NCBI GenBank assembly: GCA_902494765.1
Contig: CABUUK010000020.1
Coordinates: 1-31,840 of the forward strand
DNA length: 31,840 nucleotides
Direction: 5' to 3'
Source of the DNA: an uncultured Collinsella sp.
Lineage (GTDB): Bacteria; Actinomycetota; Coriobacteriia; Coriobacteriales; Coriobacteriaceae
Shown here: positions 8,284-16,989 of the stretch, piece by piece
Layout: the number at the start of each line of letters is the position of its first letter
Position numbering within the stretch: position 1 is the first letter of the stretch
The notes under the pieces: generated by a model
Databases searched by the model: none
What the model saw: the letters and a program-made list of their open reading frames with translations, nothing else
Told to the model about the DNA's origin: nothing
Position numbers and translations under genes: made by a program

Positions 8284-9159
8284 CTACTTCCAAATTGCAA
8301 GCGCGGCGGTGCCCAGTACGATGAGGGCGAGACCGATGGCGCTGCGGCGGGAGAGTTTTTCGTTGAATGCCAGGCGCGCAAATAGCACCGATACGACAAT
8401 CGATAGTTTGTCGATCTGCACCACGACACTCACCTGGCCTGCAGCGATGGCATAGTAATAGAGCAGCCACGATGCTCCAGTCGCGATGCCCGATGTTGCG
8501 AGAAATGTGAGTTCGCGCCGGTCAACGTGCGTGACCTGCTCCAGTTTTCCCTTGGCTGCCACGATTGCCCATGCCATAACCAGTACCACGCAGGTGCGGA
8601 TTGCCGTGGCCAGGTTTGACTCGACGCCTTCGATGCCGATCTTGGCGAGGACGGAGGTGAGTGCCGCGAACACGGCGGCGCCGAGGGCGTAAGCGAGCCA
8701 GGTTCGGTCTTGCTGCTGCTCGGGTTCGGCGGACTGCTTCTTCTCGATCATTAAAAACGTGCCGAGGGTGATGGCAGCGGTTCCCACGAGCTTAACCGCA
8801 AGGTTGCTCGTCTCGTCAAAAAGCGCGATGGCGACCAGCGCGGCGAGCACGGTGCTCATCTTGTCGACCGGTACGACCTTATTGACATTTCCGATGCTCA
8901 ACGCCTTAAAGTAACAGATCCACGAAGCACCGGTAGCGAGTCCCGAGAGGACGAGAAAGAGCCAGGATCTGGGTTCGATGCTGCCAATGGTTCCAATGGA
9001 TCCAGAAATGCCCGCCATTGCCCAGGCGAAAACGAGCACCACGCAGGTGCGAATGGCCGTCGCGACATCGGAGTCGGTCTGCTTGATGCCGCATTTGGCC
9101 AAGATGGATGTGATGCCGGCAAAGAATGCTGACGCAAATGCTGCGACAACCCACGACAC
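8284..9159 (-). CDS. EamA/DMT transporter made of two near-identical half-units
   Basis: This 291-aa membrane protein has about ten TM helices in two EamA domains (about 1-140 and 150-291). The halves are unusually alike. Both contain the block ATAIRTCVVLV followed by an AWA helix, GxATGASW, a VDK or IDK motif, and an FDE or FNE motif. Each half resembles the small (about 140-aa) single-EamA DMT proteins of COG2510, so the gene looks like a tandem fusion of such a unit. Substrate unknown; DMT members export amino acids, metabolites or drugs. The start is a GTG at 9157-9159 with AAGGAGG 10 nt upstream. It is the only gene between the ClC gene and the ABC operon. Confidence 0.82.
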   Translation of the reverse strand: MSWVVAAFASAFFAGITSILAKCGIKQTDSDVATAIRTCVVLVFAWAMAGISGSIGTIGSIEPRSWLFLVLSGLATGASWICYFKALSIGNVNKVVPVDKMSTVLAALVAIALFDETSNLAVKLVGTAAITLGTFLMIEKKQSAEPEQQQDRTWLAYALGAAVFAALTSVLAKIGIEGVESNLATAIRTCVVLVMAWAIVAAKGKLEQVTHVDRRELTFLATSGIATGASWLLYYYAIAAGQVSVVVQIDKLSIVVSVLFARLAFNEKLSRRSAIGLALIVLGTAALAIWK

Positions 9160-9430
9160 GGGTGCGGTGCCTCCTTGGATAATGGGTTTATCCTGCGAGT
9201 TTTATGGACATGAGGATACCGCCCCACCATGAAGGTTTGATATGGCCGCGGCGAGACGGGGGTTATGTTCCGGGGAGCCATTTGGTGAAGGCTCGAATTG
9301 TCGATATGCTGTCGACTTCTCTTTGGTTTCCAAGATCTAAACGGCATGCTTCGAAGGGCGGCGGCGTTGTTGTTGCTTCGTCTTATCTAGTAAATGAGGT
9401 GGCGTGCAGCCCAAGCCCTTTGGCTGTCGA

Positions 9431-10129
9431 TTACAGGTCGCGTGCCCGATAGACCTTGGTGCTGACTGCGCAGCTGATTGCACATAGCGCGAGGGTAAGT
9501 GCGGCGATGCCTGCACACAGACAGCCCAGAACGGCGGGATCGGGATTCGCTCCGGCAATCGACATGAGCCAGTTGCTGATGGGGTTGGAGGAGCTCAGCG
9601 TGGCCATGGCAAGGCATCCGAGCATGGCAAACAGACCAACGGATAGGCGCAGCGCTTCCATGTGTCCAAAGCGAAAGAACAGCGGCTGCGCCAAAAACAC
9701 CATCATGAGGGAGATGAGCATTGATGCTGCTGAGGCTATTGCAATCTCAAAGACAATCTGTCCCGTCAACGGGATACCCGCGCTGTTGAAGAGCGGGAAG
9801 GAGACGATGCTCAGAAGCGCGGCGGCGCACGCCGTGACAGCCGAGAAGACAATGATGCTCAGGTAGCGTGCGCAGATGATGTCTTTACGCGAGAGAGACA
9901 GCGTTGCGCGATAGCGCTCCCAACCGTTTTGATTGTCGAAGCCGGCCAGCGAGCTCATGACCATGATGGGTGACATGGCACTGACCGCGCAGGCGCCAGC
10001 GCTCATGCCGGAATCGCCGTCCGATGCGTTGGCAAGGGTCAGCACGACGAATATGAACAGGCCGACGCCCGCGATGCTCGGGACGAGTGTGCGAACGATA
10101 GCGAGCTCGGACATAAAGGCGCGTTTCAT
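9431..10129 (-). CDS. ABC-2 type transporter permease
   Basis: This 232-aa membrane protein has about six TM helices. The stretch NGWERYRATLSLSRKDIICARYLS resembles the ABC2_membrane_5 type permeases found with YtrA-like regulators, where a short cytoplasmic segment after TM2 contacts the ATPase. Its ATG overlaps the stop of the ATPase gene by 4 bp (10126-10129), so the two are translationally coupled. With the ATPase it should form an exporter; relatives act in cell-envelope stress, bacteriocin or bacitracin-type resistance. No substrate can be read from the sequence. It is the last gene of the three-gene GntR operon. No convincing terminator follows. Confidence 0.78.
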   Translation of the reverse strand: MKRAFMSELAIVRTLVPSIAGVGLFIFVVLTLANASDGDSGMSAGACAVSAMSPIMVMSSLAGFDNQNGWERYRATLSLSRKDIICARYLSIIVFSAVTACAAALLSIVSFPLFNSAGIPLTGQIVFEIAIASAASMLISLMMVFLAQPLFFRFGHMEALRLSVGLFAMLGCLAMATLSSSNPISNWLMSIAGANPDPAVLGCLCAGIAALTLALCAISCAVSTKVYRARDL

Positions 10130-11007
10130 TTCGAAGCCCCTTTCAGCATGAGGCGCAGATAGTCGTCAATGGTTGCCCGATCGCAGGGAATCTCGGGGAA
10201 GGCCTCGAGCGTTTCGCGACGGTTGGGCACGAGCACGTCCACGCTATAGGCGTGGTGGGCGGCACGGGCACCTTCGACGCAAGCCATAAGCTCGGCGGCC
10301 TGTGCTTGGGTGCAGTGGGCGATGCCGGCGCGGTCGGTAATGTCCTCGCGCGGCAGATCAAACACAATCGAACCGTTATCGATGCAGATGATGCGGTCGG
10401 CGGCACGATCGAGGTCGGACGTAATGTGGCTCGAGAGCAGCACGCTGTGCTGGCCGTCGGCGACAAAGGCAAGCAGCTCATCGAGCAGCTCCTCGCGTGC
10501 CATGGGATCGAGGCCCGCGGTGGCTTCGTCCAAAACGAGCAGCTTGGCATTGTGGCTGAGTGCACAGGCAAGCTGCAGTTTCATGCCCATGCCGCGGGAG
10601 AGGTCCTTGACCTTTGTCTTGGGATCGAGGCCAAATCGGTTGATGAATCCGGCGAACGTTTCGCGGTCCCATGTGGGGTACGTCGGGCCTACGAGCGACT
10701 CGATCTGGCCCACCCTGAGCGTGGAGGGGAAGGGGCACGTGTCCAGGACAAGACCGACGCGGGAGCGTAGATGGCGTTGCGACTCATCGGGCGCGTCGGC
10801 GCCACAGCGCTGCCCAAACAGGTGCACTTCGCCGGCATCGAGCTTTATAAGCCCGAGAGCAGCTCGAATCGTCGTTGTTTTGCCGGCACCGTTGGCACCC
10901 ACAAAGCCGACGATCTGGCCAGGCTCCACGGCAAGCGTGACGTCGCGCAGCGAAAAACGGTCACTCACATGGCGTGAGATGCCTTTGAGTTCTAAAAGGT
11001 TTTGCAT
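10126..11007 (-). CDS. ABC transporter ATP-binding protein of a YtrA-type operon
   Basis: This 293-aa ABC ATPase has Walker A GANGAGKT (37-44), the signature LSRGM (136-140), Walker B LLVLDE (156-161) and an H-loop histidine in LLSSHITSD (about 195-203). The C-terminal extension of about 80 aa is typical of BcrA/YtrB-like exporters. It powers the permease encoded by the next, overlapping gene. Start ATG follows AAAGG, 23 bp after the end of the GntR gene. Neighbours and order (regulator, ATPase, permease) indicate an inducible export or envelope-stress system controlled by the GntR protein. Confidence 0.9.
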   Translation of the reverse strand: MQNLLELKGISRHVSDRFSLRDVTLAVEPGQIVGFVGANGAGKTTTIRAALGLIKLDAGEVHLFGQRCGADAPDESQRHLRSRVGLVLDTCPFPSTLRVGQIESLVGPTYPTWDRETFAGFINRFGLDPKTKVKDLSRGMGMKLQLACALSHNAKLLVLDEATAGLDPMAREELLDELLAFVADGQHSVLLSSHITSDLDRAADRIICIDNGSIVFDLPREDITDRAGIAHCTQAQAAELMACVEGARAAHHAYSVDVLVPNRRETLEAFPEIPCDRATIDDYLRLMLKGASK

Positions 11008-11030
11008 GGTATAGCCTTTCTTGCAGATGG

Positions 11031-11411
11031 CTACTGCATGGTTTCGGGGGCTACCAGGTCGAGCATCTCGTGCAGCTTGTCGCGCGTGACGCCCAGGGCC
11101 TCGGCTTGGCTTGCCGCTTTCGCGAGCAGCTCTTCGATATGGCAGAGCTGGTTTTCACGCAAGAGCTCTTGGTTGCCGTCGGCGACAAAACAGCCCTTGC
11201 CTTGCACGGTGCAGATAAACCCGAGCTGCTCCAGGTCGGCGTAGGCGCGCTTGGTGGTGATGACGCTCACGCCAAGATCGCTCGCGAGTGCACGGATGCT
11301 GGGGAGTTTGGCTCCCGCAGCGAGCGTGCCCGATAGAATCTGAGCTTTGACTTGCGAGGCTATTTGCTCGTAGATGGGCTTGTCGCTCGAATTGGATAGG
11401 ATAATGTCCAC
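11031..11411 (-). CDS. GntR-family regulator, YtrA subfamily
   Basis: This 126-aa protein has the N-terminal winged helix of the GntR family (about 10-75). It begins with KPIYEQIASQVKAQILSG, and the recognition region reads PSIRALASDLGVSVITTKRAYADLEQLG. The C-terminal part is a short helical dimerisation tail of about 50 aa, which is the YtrA/YhcF subfamily hallmark. Such regulators usually repress their own operon with an ABC exporter, as here. Start is a GTG at 11409-11411 with AAGGAG five bases upstream. A dyad lies on its promoter (11439-11472), supporting autoregulation. The effector is unknown. Confidence 0.9.
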   Translation of the reverse strand: MDIILSNSSDKPIYEQIASQVKAQILSGTLAAGAKLPSIRALASDLGVSVITTKRAYADLEQLGFICTVQGKGCFVADGNQELLRENQLCHIEELLAKAASQAEALGVTRDKLHEMLDLVAPETMQ

Positions 11412-11438
11412 AGCGGCTCCTTAGCTGATGGGCTACAC

Positions 11439-11472
11439 GTGTATATAACCGGTAAGCACAGTATATATACAC
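11439..11472 (-). promoter_or_regulatory. Dyad operator between -10 and start of the GntR-ABC operon
   Basis: GTGTATATA (11439-11447) and TATATACAC (11464-11472) form a perfect 9-bp inverted repeat with a 16-bp spacer. The distal arm overlaps the candidate -10 of the leftward promoter. The TA-rich half-sites resemble the GTATA-type operators of YtrA regulators. This is the likely binding site of the GntR protein encoded just downstream. Confidence 0.6.
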
Positions 11473-11489
11473 TATGCACAGCTATGCAA
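11462..11489 (-). promoter_or_regulatory. Promoter of the GntR-ABC operon
   Basis: On the minus strand TTGCAT (11484-11489) is followed by an 18-bp spacer and TATACT next to the dyad. It lies about 50 nt before the GTG start at 11411. The operator dyad overlaps the -10 region. Confidence 0.5.
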
Positions 11490-11521
11490 GAGGTAAATAG
11501 GGATTGTCCGCTCGTTCATTC

Positions 11522-11578
11522 ATCTCAATCTGTAACATCTGGAACCGGTTTGGACGGCTACCTGTTACAGATTGAGAT
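11522..11578. repeat. Palindromic unit 1 of three
   Basis: A perfect 16-bp inverted repeat, ATCTCAATCTGTAACA (11522-11537) with its complement at 11563-11578, surrounds a 25-nt centre containing AACCGGTT. It is the first of three similar units in the GntR-prfC intergenic region. Confidence 0.9.
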
Positions 11579-11603
11579 TTTGCTGGCGGACCCCATTTGG
11601 TTG

Positions 11604-11658
11604 TCTCAATCTGTAACAACTGGAGAAGTTTTTGGCTGCTAGATGTTACAGATCGAGA
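11604..11658. repeat. Palindromic unit 2 of three
   Basis: Left arm TCTCAATCTGTAACA (11604-11618) pairs with TGTTACAGATCGAGA (11644-11658), with one mismatch in 15. The 25-nt centre differs from unit 1. It begins 81 bp after the equivalent base of unit 1. Confidence 0.88.
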
Positions 11659-11680
11659 TCTTTCTGGGACGCCCACCTGT

Positions 11681-11741
11681 TTGTCTTAATCTGTAACAGG
11701 TAGAGGTTCAAAAACCGTCTAGATGTTACAGATCGAGACAA
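11681..11741. repeat. Palindromic unit 3 of three
   Basis: Left arm 11681-11698 pairs with 11724-11741 over 18 bp with two mismatches. The centre contains a small inner dyad, GGTTCAAAAACC. The unit lies 80 bp after unit 2. From 11742 to the prfC promoter at 11831 I see nothing else of note. Confidence 0.88.
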
Positions 11742-11830
11742 ACTGCTGCGGAGTGCCGCCATCGACTGCTACCCTAGGCCCCAACTGATGAATTTGTCCT
11801 GATAGGTGCCCTATGGCGGGATTTCGCGGC

Positions 11831-11836
11831 TACAAT
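11831..11836 (+). promoter_or_regulatory. -10 box of prfC
   Basis: TACAAT in CGGCTACAATAGTGCGG lies 47 nt before the chosen ATG at 11884. No -35 consensus is visible. Confidence 0.4.
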
Positions 11837-11883
11837 AGTGCGGTTACATCGACGTAATGCACTCAATGCAAGAAAGGATCCGC

Positions 11884-13497
<1,614 letters not shown>

Positions 13498-13503
13498 CGC
13501 ATC

Positions 13504-13535
13504 GGCGCGGTGACCCTGCGGGGCTGCCGCGCCAT
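13504..13535 (+). terminator. Possible prfC terminator stem
   Basis: GGCGCGG (13504-13510) pairs with CCGCGCC (13527-13533) just after the prfC stop, followed only by ATTTACTT. The lack of a real T-run makes intrinsic termination uncertain. Confidence 0.35.
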
Positions 13536-13539
13536 TTAC

Positions 13540-13568
13540 TTGCCTGATGCCGTGTGAGCGGCTATCAT
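13540..13568 (+). promoter_or_regulatory. Promoter of the VUT transporter-SDR pair
   Basis: TTGCCT (13540-13545), a 17-bp spacer and TATCAT (13563-13568) give the best -35/-10 pair in the window. The start codon at 13654 is 85 nt downstream, leaving a leader of about 78 nt. Confidence 0.5.
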
Positions 13569-13597
13569 ACCCACCGTCGTCTCAAGACTGGGGCGTC

Positions 13598-13640
13598 CGA
13601 GCAGTTCGGGTCCGATATCCTGCTCGTTAAACCTAAAACC
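13598..13640 (+). promoter_or_regulatory. Candidate leader stem-loop/pseudoknot before the VUT gene
   Basis: CGAGCAG (13598-13604) pairs perfectly with CTGCTCG (13620-13626) around a 15-nt loop starting TTC. An A-rich tail, TTAAACCTAAAACC (13627-13640), runs straight into the Shine-Dalgarno AAAGGAG. Loop GGGT (13608-13611) can pair with tail ACCT (13631-13634), giving an H-type pseudoknot. This layout recalls preQ1-type riboswitches, but the preQ1-I consensus tail is absent. The assignment is speculative. Confidence 0.3.
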
Positions 13641-13653
13641 AAAGGAGTACATA

Positions 13654-14376
13654 ATGATCAAGAAGGTCATGGAGGACTACAAGGTCCTGTTGCGGAGCAT
13701 TCCCGCGGCAACGGTTTCGCTGTTTTTCGTGAGTGTCATCATGATGAACCTGCTGGCCAACAAAGAGCTTATCAGCCTGCCGTATCTGGCACTCGATTGC
13801 GGCTTTGTGGTGAGCTGGGTCTCGTTTTTGTGCCAGGACATGATCTGCAAGCGCTTTGGCGCCAAGGCATCCATCAAAATCTCTATCCTCGCGCTGCTGG
13901 TTAACCTGGCCGTGAGCCTGTGCTTTTGGGCATGCTCGCTCACGCCCGGTATGTGGGGCGCCTACTACGACACCGGCATGATCGAGGTCAACACCGCCCT
14001 TAACGCCACCATCGGCGGCACCTGGTACGTGGTGCTGGGCTCTTCGCTGGCAATGCTCGTTTCTGCCGTGGTTAACTCCACGCTCAACCAGTCGCTCGGC
14101 CGTATGCTCAAAAAGAATAACTTTGCGAGCTTCGCCTTCCGTTCCTATGTGTCTACGGGTGTTGGCCAGTTTATCGACAACCTGGTCTTTGCCATTGTGG
14201 TGAGCCACACGTTCTTTGGTTGGACCTGGGTGCAGGTCCTTATGTGTTCGCTGACCGGCGCTGTTGCCGAGCTGCTGTGCGAGGTCTTCCTGAGCCCCGT
14301 GGGCTACAAGGTCGTGCGCGGCTGGGAGCGCGAGAATGTGGGTTCCGAGTACCTCGAGCGCCACGCAACCGCCTAA
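13654..14376 (+). CDS. VUT-family (YhhQ-like) transporter, probable queuosine precursor carrier
   Basis: This 240-aa membrane protein has about six TM helices and the pattern of the VUT/YhhQ family (Pfam PF02592). Recognisable pieces are DCGFVVSWVSFLCQDMICKRFG near the first third, NSTLNQSLGRMLKKNNFASF, and YVSTGVGQFIDNLVFAIV. E. coli YhhQ imports the queuosine precursor preQ0/preQ1, and related bacterial proteins import queuine or other precursors; the substrate here is inferred from the family. AAAGGAG lies 6 nt before the ATG. An SDR oxidoreductase follows after 9 bp, so they are co-transcribed. The leader can fold into a small pseudoknot. Confidence 0.78.
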   Translation: MIKKVMEDYKVLLRSIPAATVSLFFVSVIMMNLLANKELISLPYLALDCGFVVSWVSFLCQDMICKRFGAKASIKISILALLVNLAVSLCFWACSLTPGMWGAYYDTGMIEVNTALNATIGGTWYVVLGSSLAMLVSAVVNSTLNQSLGRMLKKNNFASFAFRSYVSTGVGQFIDNLVFAIVVSHTFFGWTWVQVLMCSLTGAVAELLCEVFLSPVGYKVVRGWERENVGSEYLERHATA

Positions 14377-14385
14377 GGAGCAAGT

Positions 14386-15066
14386 ATGCGGGTTTTGATC
14401 ACGGGCGCTTCGGGCGGTATCGGAGCCGCGTGCGTGCAGCGCTTTTTGGACGAGGGCCACGAGGTCGTGGGCTTTGATCTGCTGCCGGCGGCGATCGAAC
14501 ACGAGCGATACCGCCATCTGATCGTTGATGTCCGCGAGCCTGACTCGTTTCCAGGCGACCTTGAACCCCAGGTAATCGTGAACGTTGCTGGTACGCAGGA
14601 TTCGGCCGACGATATTGCTGCCAACCTGCGTGGCACCATCAACGTGACCGAGCACTACGCCTTTGTGGGGGAGGGGCTTGCCGCCAAGCCGGCGCCCGCT
14701 ATCAAATCCGTGGTCAATGTGGGGTCGGCGAGCGGGCATACGGGATCGGAGTTTCCCGCCTATGCCGCCAGCAAGGGTGGCGTTATCGCCTACACCAAGA
14801 ACCTTGCAAACCGTCTGGCGCCGCAGGCCATCGCCAACAGTGTGGACCCGGGTGGCGTTATCACGCCGCTCAACCGTTGTGTGATGGAAGACGAGCACCT
14901 GTGGAACCAGATTATGGAGCTCACGCCGCTTAAGCGCTGGGCCACTGCCCAAGAGATCGCCGAGTGGATCTACTTTGTGGGCGTGACCAACCGGTTTATG
15001 ACCGGGCAGAGCCTGCTGATCGATGGCGGCGAGGCCGGCCGCACACAATTTATTTGGCCTGAATAG
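14386..15066 (+). CDS. Short-chain dehydrogenase/reductase
   Basis: This 226-aa classical SDR has the NAD(P)-binding TGASGGIG motif (6-13), the structural NVAG (66-69), and the catalytic set Ser114, Tyr126 and Lys130 (SASGHTGSEFPAYAASK region). It ends in SLLIDGG, typical of FabG-like members. An Asp after the second beta strand (GFDLLP, about residue 31) suggests NAD rather than NADP preference. The substrate is unknown. The start ATG follows AAGGAG, 9 bp after the VUT gene, indicating one operon. A strong terminator follows directly. The length is slightly short for the family but all catalytic parts are present. Confidence 0.85.
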   Translation: MRVLITGASGGIGAACVQRFLDEGHEVVGFDLLPAAIEHERYRHLIVDVREPDSFPGDLEPQVIVNVAGTQDSADDIAANLRGTINVTEHYAFVGEGLAAKPAPAIKSVVNVGSASGHTGSEFPAYAASKGGVIAYTKNLANRLAPQAIANSVDPGGVITPLNRCVMEDEHLWNQIMELTPLKRWATAQEIAEWIYFVGVTNRFMTGQSLLIDGGEAGRTQFIWPE

Positions 15067-15068
15067 GA

Positions 15069-15103
15069 AACGCGCCCGATGGAAAGCCGTCGGGCGCGTT
15101 TTT
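15069..15103 (+). terminator. Strong intrinsic terminator after the SDR gene
   Basis: A 14-bp stem (15069-15082 with 15087-15100, one T-G wobble) with the loop AAAG is followed by TTTTT. The core reads CGCGCCCGA/TCGGGCGCG. It sits between the SDR gene and the convergent ung gene. Confidence 0.9.
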
Positions 15104-15116
15104 GATGTATCGATTT

Positions 15117-15842
15117 TTAGCCGAGGCAAGTCCAGTTGACGGGGGTCGAGCCGTGCTGCTCGAGTAGCCGATTGGCTGCCGAGAAGGGGCGCGATCCCAT
15201 AAAAGCGGGGAGTTCTGCCGTGGCACGGTTGGCCGAAAGCGGCGAGGGGTGCGTGGAGGCCAGGCAGAACTTGCCGGTTGCCTTGCCCGCGCCGGTCGCG
15301 GCGAGCTTGCCTTCGACCATCTGCTGGGCAAAGCGGCCCCATGCCAAAAAGACGACCGACTGGGGCAGCTGGCAGCAGCGTTCGATAACGTAGTCGGTGA
15401 GCGCGCTCCAGCCCAGCTTGGCGTGCGAGTTCGCGGCATGCTCGCGCACGGTGAGCGTAGTGTTGAGGAGCAGGACGCCCTGCAGTGCCCATGGCGTTAG
15501 ATCTCCCGTGGCGGGGATGGGGCAGCCCAGATCGGCTTTGAGCTCCTTATAGATGTTGCGCAGGCTCGGCGGCAACTTGGTTTGCGTCGCTGGGACCGAG
15601 AACGACAGTCCCATGGCCTGGTTGGGTCCGTGATAGGGGTCTTGACCCAAGATGACAACCTTGACCTGGTCGGCCGGCGTGTAGGCGAGGGCATTGAGGA
15701 TGTCGTCTTGTGCCGGGTAGATGGTTTGCTCGGCACGCAAAAGGGCGATGCGCTCGAGCAGCTGGTTCGTAGTGTCACGTACCGGCTGCGGCGCATCGCC
15801 CAACCAAGTTGCTATGTTGCGGTCGCGGGTCGCGGCGTCCAT
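15117..15842 (-). CDS. ung: Uracil-DNA glycosylase, family 1
   Basis: This 241-aa enzyme removes uracil from DNA to start base-excision repair. The family 1 motifs are complete: GQDPYHG with catalytic Asp68 (66-72), the Phe stack in GLSFSVP (78-84), LLLNTTLTVR with the uracil-reading Asn (about 124-133), FLAWG, and the DNA-intercalation loop HPSPLSA with His198 (198-204). Length is typical. GGAG lies at good spacing before the ATG. It faces the SDR gene across a strong terminator and probably has its own promoter with TACAAT (15878-15883). Confidence 0.96.
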   Translation of the reverse strand: MDAATRDRNIATWLGDAPQPVRDTTNQLLERIALLRAEQTIYPAQDDILNALAYTPADQVKVVILGQDPYHGPNQAMGLSFSVPATQTKLPPSLRNIYKELKADLGCPIPATGDLTPWALQGVLLLNTTLTVREHAANSHAKLGWSALTDYVIERCCQLPQSVVFLAWGRFAQQMVEGKLAATGAGKATGKFCLASTHPSPLSANRATAELPAFMGSRPFSAANRLLEQHGSTPVNWTCLG

Positions 15843-15877
15843 GGGGCTCCTTTACGTCAGATGCTCTGTTGACATCT

Positions 15878-15883
15878 ATTGTA
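15878..15883 (-). promoter_or_regulatory. -10 box of ung
   Basis: On the minus strand TACAAT lies 35 nt before the ung ATG (15842), in the context CCTTTACAATAGATG. Confidence 0.4.
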
Positions 15884-15930
15884 AAGGCGCACCGGTTGCC
15901 TTTATGTCGGGGCTGCATAAGGAGCGGGGT

Positions 15931-16833
15931 CTACGAGACGCGCTCGGGCGCTCCTGCCATGCGAGCTTGTCCATGCGCACGAAGGCGCGGGAGCTGCACG
16001 GTTGCCGCCATGACGCCGGTGAGGATGAGAGCGGCACCAAAGAAGGCGATGGGGCTCAGGACCTCGCCGACCAGGAAGAACGAGAAGACGGCGGAGCAGA
16101 CTGGCTCGAGCGAGAAGGCGAAGCCGGTGGTCTCGGCAGGCACGTGGGGCTGCACGAGCGTCTGGGTGATAAAGCCGTAGGCAGAGCAGATGAGTGCGAG
16201 CGCAACGACGACCACGATCTCGCTGGGCGTACTGGGAAGCGTGAAGCCGCCAAAGGTGAATGCGGCGATGCCCGAGAACAAGCCGCCAAAGCCCAGCTGC
16301 CAAACGCCCAGAGCAAGCGGATTGACTTCTTCGACAAACCGCTTGGCGACAATGATGTGCCCGGCGTAGACAAAGGCGGAGAACAACATGATGAGCGCGC
16401 CCGGGTTCAGGCTGGTGAAGTCGGCGCCCGAGAGCAGCAACATACCGCAGGTGACGATGGCAGTGCCGACGAGCACTTTGCGTTCGGGTGCGCGGCGCAG
16501 CAGGGCGGCGTTGGCAAACGGCACGATCACGACCGTCAGGCTCTGCAAAAAGCCGGCAGTGGAGGCGGAGGTGAGGCTGGAGCCCAGGCACATGCAGGTG
16601 AGCTCGGTTGCCATAATGGCGCCGATGATGGCGGCGCGGACCATAAGGTCACGGTTGATGCGCAACGCGTGCTTGTGGAAGAGCAGCAGGCAAGCCGCAA
16701 AGGCGATGATACAGCGCAGCGCAACGATGCTCGTGGCGTTCATGCTGTCCATGCCGATCTTCATGAGGGGGTACGAAAAGCCCCATGCGACGGGAACGGA
16801 AAATGAGAGCGCGATTGCTTTTTTGAGATCCAT
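15931..16833 (-). CDS. EamA/DMT family transporter
   Basis: This 300-aa, roughly ten-TM protein has two EamA domains. The N-terminal half starts AIALSFSVPVAWGFSYPLMK; the second contains FTFGGFTLP and ends with the helix GEVLSPIAFFGAALILTGV. DMT proteins of this type export amino acids or other metabolites. Unlike the EamA protein at 8284, its halves are not closely alike. AAAAGGAG precedes the ATG. It is divergent from a LysR-type gene 156 bp away, a common arrangement in which the regulator controls the exporter. The substrate is unknown. Confidence 0.85.
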   Translation of the reverse strand: MDLKKAIALSFSVPVAWGFSYPLMKIGMDSMNATSIVALRCIIAFAACLLLFHKHALRINRDLMVRAAIIGAIMATELTCMCLGSSLTSASTAGFLQSLTVVIVPFANAALLRRAPERKVLVGTAIVTCGMLLLSGADFTSLNPGALIMLFSAFVYAGHIIVAKRFVEEVNPLALGVWQLGFGGLFSGIAAFTFGGFTLPSTPSEIVVVVALALICSAYGFITQTLVQPHVPAETTGFAFSLEPVCSAVFSFFLVGEVLSPIAFFGAALILTGVMAATVQLPRLRAHGQARMAGAPERVS

Positions 16834-16913
16834 GGGACTCCTTTTGTTACAGAACGGTTTCGCACAAAGGATTCTGCTCCCAGATTTGGATGTAGTAAAA
16901 CGAATGTATCTTC

Positions 16914-16932
16914 AGTATGATTAAGAAATACT
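16914..16932. promoter_or_regulatory. Dyad between divergent EamA and LysR genes
   Basis: AGTAT (16914-16918) and ATACT (16928-16932) form an inverted repeat with a 9-bp AT-rich spacer. LysR proteins bind such dyads near divergent promoters. It is not a textbook T-N11-A box, so this is only a candidate. Confidence 0.4.
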
Positions 16933-16989
16933 AACGTGACAGAAAAACCCTGGCAAAACGTTTTACGGCTGCATTGATGTGGAGGCACG

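Noticed and set aside
9160..9430. Hidden small gene or RNA between EamA and ABC permease genes
   Set aside because: No convincing ribosome site, protein-like frame or strong hairpin was found in the 271-bp gap.
11522..11741. CRISPR array
   Set aside because: The repeats occur as inverted pairs around 25-nt centres, only three units exist, and no cas genes are present.
11522..11741. Integron attC sites
   Set aside because: The GTTRRRY core does not fit (GTTACAG instead), and there is no integrase or cassette-like gene.
13598..13640. Canonical preQ1-I riboswitch
   Set aside because: The consensus A-rich tail and the exact loop signature are not present, so it is kept only as a candidate pseudoknot.
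13633..15492. Very long minus-strand open frame across the VUT, SDR and ung genes
   Set aside because: Low-complexity Arg/His/Gly-rich translation without domains; it is a shadow of high-GC coding on the other strand.
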